DNA of 64,000 bases. Origin: Iodobacter ciconiae (GTDB lineage Bacteria; Pseudomonadota; Gammaproteobacteria; Burkholderiales; Chitinibacteraceae). The DNA is taken from positions 310,001 to 374,000 of the forward strand of contig NZ_CP034433.1 of NCBI RefSeq assembly GCF_003952345.1, written 5' to 3'. Positions 58,212-64,000 of the stretch are shown here, in pieces; the stretch's first letter is position 1, and the number at the start of each line of letters is the position of its first letter. A program made the translations under genes and the position numbers. The notes under the pieces are model-generated. The model was not told the DNA's origin. It saw only the letters and a program-made list of their open reading frames with translations, and did not search any database.

Positions 58212-58575
58212 GAAAAGAGACAAAAAAAACGCATTTCAAAATGGCGTTTGTTTTTAAAAGCAGTTAGGGCCGGCTGATGCTTTAAACCGGAGAGCAATGG
58301 TAAAAGTTTTGCTAGAGAGCACTAGTAAAAATTAACTTGCTAATAGATTTCTATAGTTTGACCATTATTTTATAAGTTGTTTACGAAGATATTAATAATT
58401 GATGGTTGTTTTGCTTGGTTTTGGCTTTCAAGTAAAGCAATGATTGCAAGTAAAAGAAGGATTATTTGATTAAAATATTGCATTGATATTTGTGCATCAT
58501 CAATTAAATTGAAATAAAAAGCATCGTTATATTGTATGTGTATTTTTGTGGTTGCCAATATAGAACATTAACAGA

Positions 58576-58687
58576 CTCTAGGAAACCTCTGCATAAATTA
58601 ATTTTTCGTGAATTAGGCACTCGTAAGTTGTTGATTTTACTTATGTGCCAATTTTGCATTTTTGATTCGTACAGAGGCTTCTTAGAG
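58576..58687. mobile_element. 112-bp MITE-like element
   Basis: Ends CTCTAGGAAACCTCTG and, read inverted, CTCTAAGAAGCCTCTG match at 14 of 16 positions. Inside lies a further arm pair (AATTAGGCAC / GTGCCAATT). No coding capacity. Ends of this 'RRAACCTCTGCA' form occur on IS5-group elements, so it may be a non-autonomous derivative. Confidence 0.65.
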
Positions 58688-58694
58688 AGGTTAG

Positions 58695-59144
58695 TTAAAT
58701 GAGTCTTTTAAAAAACCGTCCTAGTAAAGATGTTTCTTTAGATTTCATTTTTTCCATATAGTCAACATAAGATTTATCAGAAACCAAAATATGCTGAACT
58801 AGCCAGTCGCGAAGAAAATGCATCAGATCCAAAGATATGTTACCAGTTTGGCTTGCACGCTCTTTTTCCTTAATAATATAGGAAACAAATTTTTGATGCT
58901 CTTGCTTGTGCTCTGGAAAATCTGGGAAATGAGCTGCTTGCATAAAAGTTTCTTCAGCTATGAAATGGGAAATTGTGTAACGTTCAAGCTCTTCGAGCAA
59001 TCCAAGAATGATATTTATATCACTTCTGTTAATAATTGATTGCCAGGCTTTATTCATCAGCACCAGTAAATATTCGTGCTGCTCGTCGATTTCCTTTAAC
59101 CCCAAATTATAGCTATCGCTCCATTTGATTAATTCACCAGCCAT
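58695..59144 (-). CDS. Bacteriohemerythrin
   Basis: 149 aa from ATG 59144 (AAGGAT 7 nt upstream; a longer frame from 59207 lacks this). Di-iron oxygen-binding four-helix bundle. The ligands are all visible: 'EIDEQHEYLL', 'HFIAEETFM', 'HKQEHQKF' and 'HILVSDKSYV', giving the five His plus Glu and Asp. A charged C-terminal tail (KSKETSLLGRFFKRL) could be a short amphipathic helix. It may store or sense oxygen; partners are not evident. Confidence 0.93.
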   Translation of the reverse strand: MAGELIKWSDSYNLGLKEIDEQHEYLLVLMNKAWQSIINRSDINIILGLLEELERYTISHFIAEETFMQAAHFPDFPEHKQEHQKFVSYIIKEKERASQTGNISLDLMHFLRDWLVQHILVSDKSYVDYMEKMKSKETSLLGRFFKRLI

Positions 59145-59207
59145 TTTGTTATCCTTATAAAAAAATATATCATAAACAGGCAGCCTATTATACATCACTA
59201 TAATCAT

Positions 59208-60676
59208 GATTAGATGCCGCTTATCCGTCCTAATTGCTAATCAGCTTTATGTTGCGGCTCATATAAGGTTGCCAGTATCTGTTGATATTTCAGGCTGTAA
59301 AGATGAAAAAGTAAGTGAAAACCCGTAAAGGCTTCTACAATGATTGCCTCGCAAGTTTATAATGCTCCGGTTGATGTTCGGCGATAAGCTTTGCTCGAAA
59401 CTAGAAAATATTTTATCTCAACATATTATTTGCTAATAAGCCCAATTTGCGAATGGTTACTCAATGGAGTGTTCCAGTATATGGGGGAATGCTGCCTATG
59501 TTAGGGCTCCTCCAGTGCTTTAATGCTTGGTCTGCTTTTGAAAAAATCCTCAATATTTTCAAAGTATTACTGATTGATTTTAGTTTTGAGTGAATTTTCA
59601 TTGATGGGGTCTACACAAAACTTTATGAGCGCAGCGCAGGCTGGTTAACCGTGATTGGCAATTTGTGCGGGGAACACTCGCAAAATTTGTTGGGTGATAG
59701 ATATTTATATGTTTGTTTTCCTTCCAAGATAACCGGTGGTGCGTGGAATGAATGTACTGCAGCTCCTCCAGCTGATCACCCCATGGTTTGAGCCCGGGTG
59801 ATCGTTGCAGGCAACGCCCTTTACCTGACGGAAATATTACCGAGTGTTGGTATTTTGGTATAAAAAATTAAGTTAGAACTGCAAAAGTAACGCTACATAT
59901 GCATTTTTACAGGTTTTGCAGTGCCGTGCTTAGGGCGATCAGGGATCGTTTTTTCTACCTGAGCGGTTTTGAGTATGTGCTTTGATCGGGCCTGTATTCA
60001 TTTCATGGCCGGTTATTTGTTTCATGATTTTTGTTTTGCACAAAGAGAGTGCTTTTTTTGCGGCTTCGCTATTCAGAATAAATAATTGGATTTATCTGGG
60101 TTAATTAGGTGAATTTTACTTGTAATTGGTTAAGTGATGAATTGTGATTGCTGGTGTAAAAGCTTTGGACAAGCAACTCAATTTGCTTCCATTTAAAACC
60201 TGGTGCAGGTATTTGAGCAGGTATTTCCTGTTATTCTTTATGATTTTAAAGTAACAAAAGCTGGTTCAAGCCTGTTTGCTTGGCAAGCAAACATCTGTAG
60301 CTGATTACGCTATTTTAATTACGATTATCCGTGATAGGCTTAAGGGCTTTACTATCGTATCTGCGTTTTTATGCTGTACCTGTATTTGATTGTTGTAAAG
60401 CAGATGGTACAAATATTTAAGGGGGATAAGGGTCTGTCTGACCTTCATTTTGGCTGGTATAAATTATATCTGGAGTTAAAAAAGAAAGGCTGTATTTCAA
60501 AGCTGCAACCTCTCTTGTGGTATTAAATATTGCAAAAATTGCAATCTGCCATGGCCTTTTGTTTACCCCCTATAAAGACAAGGTCATAGGGAATGCACTG
60601 ATTGCTAACTCCCATAAGTAGATATAAACCCGTAAAATGCCCGAATTTGCTCAACCTTTATACTATTGGATATGCT
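59208..60676. other. 1.5-kb gene-less region with several hairpins
   Basis: No ORF on either strand is supported. Visible structures: GATCACCC / GGGTGATC (59773-59802) directly followed by CGTTGC / GCAACG (59802-59815); GTTTGCTT / AAGCAAAC (60274-60292); ATTGCAA / TTGCAAT (60529-60545). Base composition stays AT-rich. It could hold an unrecognised RNA or be remains of lost genes. Confidence 0.4.
60624..60638 (+). promoter_or_regulatory. Putative promoter box of the M50 protease gene
   Basis: ATAAACCCGTAAAAT, identical to 62023-62037 in front of the radical SAM gene; TAAAAT may be the -10. No convincing -35. Confidence 0.4.
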
Positions 60677-61774
60677 GTGGAATTATTGAATATTAATTGT
60701 CTGGGCAAACCTCTCAGGCTGGAAGGCACGCCAGCGGGCTGGCAGCAGCTATTTTGGGATAACACTTTAGTGGCTGAAAAAAATGCCTCGGCTGAGCGTG
60801 AGGGCATAAGCGCTTTGCAGTTTGAGCTGGCCGCGCAAAGCTCGGATGGCTCTACCGCAATGACGCGTGTCTGTCTGGAAACAGATCTGCAATGGCAGCC
60901 CTTTTTACTAAAATATCGTCTGCTGGTGGATGAGCAGGAAGCGCTGCAAGGCCAGCGTAACACCCGTGATATCGAGCGGCAAATACCGGCTGTGCCGGTT
61001 GTTAAAACCAATAAACTCAGTTTATTAGGTTTGGGTGCTTTGGCGTTGAAGCTACTTAAAAGCGCCAAGCTGGTGAAGGTGGCACTGGCCGGGGCGAGTG
61101 TTGCCGCCTATTCATGGTTGTTTTCTTTCCAGTTTGCAATTGCGCTGATTGCCTGCCTGGTTTTTCATGAATATGGTCATATCAGGGCAATGAAATACTT
61201 TGGTTTAAAAACCAAGGGCATATATTTAATCCCCTTTATGGGCGGGTTGGCGCTATCTGATGAGAAAATTAATACCCGCTGGCAGGATGTGGTGATTTCC
61301 ATTATGGGGCCAAGCTTTGGCCTCTTGTTATCGATTGCCTGTTTGGTTATTTACTGGCTGACCGGCTCGATGCTGTTTGCGGGCTTGGCCACCTTTAATG
61401 CGCTGCTTAATCTGTTTAATTTATTACCCATTCTGCCGCTGGATGGCGGGCATATCTTAAAAAGTATTAGTTTTTCGATGAATAGCGTGCTGGGCTTGGC
61501 GGCCTGTGTGGCGGGTGCTGCCTTCGGTGTATTTATCAGTTATACCCTTGGTTTGGCACTATTAGGGTTTTTATTGTTGATTGGTAGTGTGGAAATCGTC
61601 TTTGAATGGCGCGGCCGCCATCAAAGCCATTTATTGCCGCTGGATCGCTATGGGCAAATATTCTCCGCGCTCTGGTATTTAATTACTGTTGGCGCCTTGA
61701 TTAGCATCATCTGGTATTTTGCCAGCCATGGCGACGATATGTTGCGTATGCCTTTGCAGATTTTGAAGAGTTAA
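60677..61774 (+). CDS. M50-family (site-2 protease-like) membrane metalloprotease
   Basis: 365 aa from GTG 60677, where homology-like sequence (MELLNINCLGKPLRLEG) starts; a TTG at 60602 would add 25 residues. Residues 1-130 are a soluble N-terminal domain of unknown role. The membrane part has 'LVFHEYGHIRAMKYFGL' (HExxH zinc site) and 'NLLPILPLDGGHILKS' (third ligand, LDG motif), the S2P/YUG-type signature, with about six helices. No anti-sigma factor is adjacent, so the substrate is unknown. Confidence 0.9.
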   Translation: MELLNINCLGKPLRLEGTPAGWQQLFWDNTLVAEKNASAEREGISALQFELAAQSSDGSTAMTRVCLETDLQWQPFLLKYRLLVDEQEALQGQRNTRDIERQIPAVPVVKTNKLSLLGLGALALKLLKSAKLVKVALAGASVAAYSWLFSFQFAIALIACLVFHEYGHIRAMKYFGLKTKGIYLIPFMGGLALSDEKINTRWQDVVISIMGPSFGLLLSIACLVIYWLTGSMLFAGLATFNALLNLFNLLPILPLDGGHILKSISFSMNSVLGLAACVAGAAFGVFISYTLGLALLGFLLLIGSVEIVFEWRGRHQSHLLPLDRYGQIFSALWYLITVGALISIIWYFASHGDDMLRMPLQILKS

Positions 61775-61794
61775 GGTGTTGCTTGGTTTGTGCT

Positions 61795-61826
61795 AAAAAA
61801 GCCAGATTGGATGATCTGGCTTTTTT
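61795..61826. terminator. Bidirectional terminator after the M50 protease gene
   Basis: Perfect stem AAAAAAGCCAGAT / ATCTGGCTTTTTT with a 6-nt loop, 20 bp after the stop codon. A- and T-runs on either side. Confidence 0.92.
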
Positions 61827-62022
61827 AATGGAGGAAGCCATTTGTGATAAAAATTTTTCAAATATAAAGCTAATAAATTAATGGTCATATTTTTTATTCA
61901 AGCTGATTCTGGGTTCTGCAGCCCGGGTGAAATATGCATATTTATTCAGTAATGCTCACGGGTTTTATTTGGTCTCTCAATTTAAAAAATCAGGCGGTGA
62001 TTCTCAATAGCGTCTTCATTGC

Positions 62023-62037
62023 ATAAACCCGTAAAAT
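62023..62037 (+). promoter_or_regulatory. Putative promoter box of the radical SAM gene
   Basis: ATAAACCCGTAAAAT, 31 bp before the ATG, identical to 60624-60638. Confidence 0.4.
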
Positions 62038-62067
62038 ACCCTCCTTTGCCTCAGCCAGATTTAAGCC

Positions 62068-63543
62068 ATGTCGATTATTCTTTCCACTTTAAACGCCCGT
62101 TACACCCATGCCTCACTTGGGCTGCGCTATTTGCTGGCCAATATGGGCGATTTGCGGGAGGAGACGCAGCTGGCGGAGTTTGTGATTGGCAGCAAGATCA
62201 CCGAAATTGTCGAGCGATTGCTGGCTAAGCAGCCCAAAATTATTGGCTTTGGTGTGTATATCTGGAATGTAGAGGAAACCGAGCGGGTGGTGGCGATGCT
62301 CAAACGCGTTGCACCGCAGATCAAGATTATCCTTGGCGGGCCCGAGGTGTCTTATGAAAGCGCCGAGCAAAGTATTGTTAAACAGGCAGATTATTTAATT
62401 ACCGGCTGGGGTGAGGTAACTTTACCGCAGCTGTGTAAGCAGATTTTGCAAGGCCCGCAGCCGCTGATGAAAACCCATGTGGGGGGGCAGCCGCCGCTCA
62501 ATGACTTGGTGCTGCCTTATTCGCTCTATACCGATGAAGATATCGCCCACCGTACGCTTTATGTGGAGGCTTCGCGTGGTTGCCCGTTTAAGTGCGAGTT
62601 CTGTTTGTCGGCGCTGGATAAAACAGCGTGGCCTTTTGATCTGGACGTGTTTCTGACTGAGATGGAAACACTGTATCAACGCGGTGCTCGGCTGTTTAAA
62701 TTTGTGGATCGCACTTTTAATCTGAATATCAAATCCGGGTTAAAGATTATGCAGTTCTTTCTGGATAAAATTGCCGCTCACCCGGATGACCCGGTATTTG
62801 CTCACTTTGAGCTGGTGCCCGATCATTTGCCAGAAGCCTTAAAGGCGGGGATTAGCCAGTTTCCTGCTGGTGCTTTGCAATTTGAAATTGGCATTCAAAG
62901 CTTTAATCCTGAAGTGCAGGCGAGGGTTAGCCGTAAGCAGAATAACAAAAAGGCCGCAGATAATATTTCCTGGCTGACAGAGCATTCCCACGCACATTTG
63001 CATGTGGATTTAATTGCCGGCTTGCCTGGTGAAGATATGGAAAGCTTTGGCCGTGGTTTTGATCAGCTCTATGCGCTAGGCCCGCATGAGATTCAATTTG
63101 GTATTTTAAAGCGCCTGCGCGGCACGCCGATTATTCGCCACACCGAGGATTTTGGCATGGTGTATGACAGCTTCCCGCCGTACACCATTCTGGCCAATAA
63201 ACTGATCGATTTTGCCACCATGCAGCGCCTGGTGCGTTTTTCCCGTTATTGGGATTTAGTGGCAAATTCTGGCCGCTTTGCTAACACCCTGCCGGTGCTG
63301 CTGGGCGATGCGCCATTTAATCGCTTTATGGCTTTTAGTGATTGGCTGTATCAGAACACCGATGCCACACACCGGATTGCGCTGGATAGATTGGCAAAAA
63401 TGGTTGTGCAATATCTGGTGGAAGAGCAGGGTCAGGCTCCGGATGGGGCGCAAAACCTGATCGCGAGTGATTATGCAGGCAGGCAGGCTAAGGGCAAAAC
63501 GACGGTTGCACCGCAAAGACAGGCGGTGCATTTGGCTGCATGA
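62068..63543 (+). CDS. B12-binding domain radical SAM protein
   Basis: 491 aa. N-terminal cobalamin-binding Rossmann domain (residues ~1-140; 'IIGFGVYIWNVEETERVV', 'ILGGPEVSY') followed by a radical SAM barrel with 'EASRGCPFKCEFCLSAL' (CxxxCxxC cluster) and 'LFKFVDRTFN'. 'FEIGIQSFNPEVQARVSRKQN' and 'DLIAGLPGEDMESFGRGFDQ' are typical of the class B-like/elongator group. The C-terminal ~130 residues resemble DUF4080. Substrate unknown. Start ATG 62068; stand-alone gene. Confidence 0.93.
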   Translation: MSIILSTLNARYTHASLGLRYLLANMGDLREETQLAEFVIGSKITEIVERLLAKQPKIIGFGVYIWNVEETERVVAMLKRVAPQIKIILGGPEVSYESAEQSIVKQADYLITGWGEVTLPQLCKQILQGPQPLMKTHVGGQPPLNDLVLPYSLYTDEDIAHRTLYVEASRGCPFKCEFCLSALDKTAWPFDLDVFLTEMETLYQRGARLFKFVDRTFNLNIKSGLKIMQFFLDKIAAHPDDPVFAHFELVPDHLPEALKAGISQFPAGALQFEIGIQSFNPEVQARVSRKQNNKKAADNISWLTEHSHAHLHVDLIAGLPGEDMESFGRGFDQLYALGPHEIQFGILKRLRGTPIIRHTEDFGMVYDSFPPYTILANKLIDFATMQRLVRFSRYWDLVANSGRFANTLPVLLGDAPFNRFMAFSDWLYQNTDATHRIALDRLAKMVVQYLVEEQGQAPDGAQNLIASDYAGRQAKGKTTVAPQRQAVHLAA

Positions 63544-63572
63544 AAGTTCAGGGTTTTGCTTCGCGTGTGCCG

Positions 63573-63597
63573 AACCTCTGGCTCTTGGCCAGAGGTT
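63573..63597. terminator. Hairpin between convergent genes
   Basis: Perfect 10-bp stem AACCTCTGGC / GCCAGAGGTT with a 5-nt loop between the radical SAM gene and pepN. No T-run, so it may work with Rho or only protect 3' ends. Confidence 0.5.
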
Positions 63598-63611
63598 GTC
63601 TTCGTTAAAAA

Positions 63612-64000
63612 TCAGCTTAGTGCTTTGTTAACGATTTCGGTCAGATCGCTGGACAACTCGCTTTGCTGGGCAATGCGTTGCAGCTCGGCTTGCATCATTT
63701 GCCTGCGCTGCGGCTCCATTTTTTTCCAGCGGTTAAAGCTGGAAGCCAGGCGGGCAGCCACTTGCGGGTTGATTTTATCCAGCTCGATAATTCGGTCAGC
63801 AGCAAAAGCATAGCCATAGCCGTCTGCAGCGTGGAAATGCACCGCATTTTGCAAGCAGAAACCCATAATGAGTGCGCGCACTTTATTCGGGTTTTTAATC
63901 GAAAACGCCGGATGGTCCATTAAGGCTTGCACACGGTTTAATGCGCCGGGGCGGCGGCTGGTGGATTGCAGAGCAAACCATTTGTCCATTACCAGCGCAT
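63612..64000 (-). CDS. pepN: Aminopeptidase N, C-terminal part (5' end outside window)
   Basis: The frame is open to the right edge; 'LVMDKWFALQSTSRRPGAL' follows the E. coli PepN C-terminal pattern, as do 'FSIKNPNKVRALIMGFCLQN', 'FHAADGYGYAFAADRIIELD' and 'NPQVAARLASSFNRWKKMEPQRRQ'. This is only the helical C-terminal domain (DUF3458 C); the catalytic zinc domain lies beyond the window. ATG 63989 is internal, not a start. Confidence 0.93.
   Translation of the reverse strand, partial: ALVMDKWFALQSTSRRPGALNRVQALMDHPAFSIKNPNKVRALIMGFCLQNAVHFHAADGYGYAFAADRIIELDKINPQVAARLASSFNRWKKMEPQRRQMMQAELQRIAQQSELSSDLTEIVNKALS

Noticed and set aside
59208..60676. c-di-GMP riboswitch or tRNA in the gene-less region
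   Set aside because: Neither the GEMM core motifs nor a cloverleaf with a T-loop GTTCRANNC was found by eye.

Overview
The window looks like a chromosomal segment of a Gram-negative betaproteobacterium of the Neisseriales, most like Iodobacter and other Chromobacteriaceae. That placement is inferred from gene content: a complete isc operon headed by cysE, a PPi-type phosphofructokinase, Neisseria-like MutL, an E. coli-like queG/tsaE/amidase/mutL/miaA neighbourhood, polar-amino-acid transport genes and T6SS effector cargo. No rRNA, tRNA, CRISPR array or plasmid/phage replication module was recognised.

Layout. 1-1.6 kb: 3' part of a chemotaxis receptor. 1.8-9.6 kb: a decaying T6SS cargo island read leftwards, with vgrG (in-frame stop), a candidate papain-like effector and a small membrane protein, a frameshifted TsiV-type (DUF3396) immunity gene, a truncated phospholipase D effector and a Tli4-like lipoprotein. 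A ~100 bp repeat sits at two cassette borders. 10-25.7 kb: housekeeping genes (PPi-PFK, miaA, mutL, a CcdA/thioredoxin pair, amidase, tsaE, queG, xth, a Crp/Fnr regulator, a lytic transglycosylase, an aspartate carbamoyltransferase with an HTH extension, a degenerate HD-GYP protein). 25.9-33.3 kb: cysE-iscR-iscS-iscU-iscA-hscB-hscA-fdx-iscX, with an IscR type-1 site in front of iscR; dispersed repeats fill its unusually wide gaps. 33.5-40 kb: glycogen genes glgB, glgX and pgm. 40.4-43 kb: an OmpA-like lipoprotein, plsC, a dead alpha/beta-hydrolase gene and a HigBA-like locus with a broken toxin. 43.2-47.1 kb: a second T6SS module (decayed ORF, intact Tle-type lipase, Tli4-like immunity protein) followed by an internally deleted IS. 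47.7-55 kb: an amino-acid ABC pair without an ATPase, a MalY/PatB enzyme, a MarR/MFS efflux operon and sstT. 55.3-58.2 kb: copA-copZ-csoR copper operon under a perfect palindrome. 58.6-64 kb: a MITE-like element, bacteriohemerythrin, a 1.5 kb gene-less stretch, an M50 protease, a B12-binding radical SAM protein and the 3' end of pepN.

How it fits together. The core genes look intact and conserved. The two T6SS cargo islands are eroding one gene at a time: vgrG by a nonsense codon, the immunity gene by an A8 slip, the PLD effector by truncation exactly at a repeat. At least three immunity-like proteins persist, as expected for orphan immunity. Intergenic space in the core is colonised by at least four families of short palindromic or dispersed repeats, including a composite ~350 bp element present twice.
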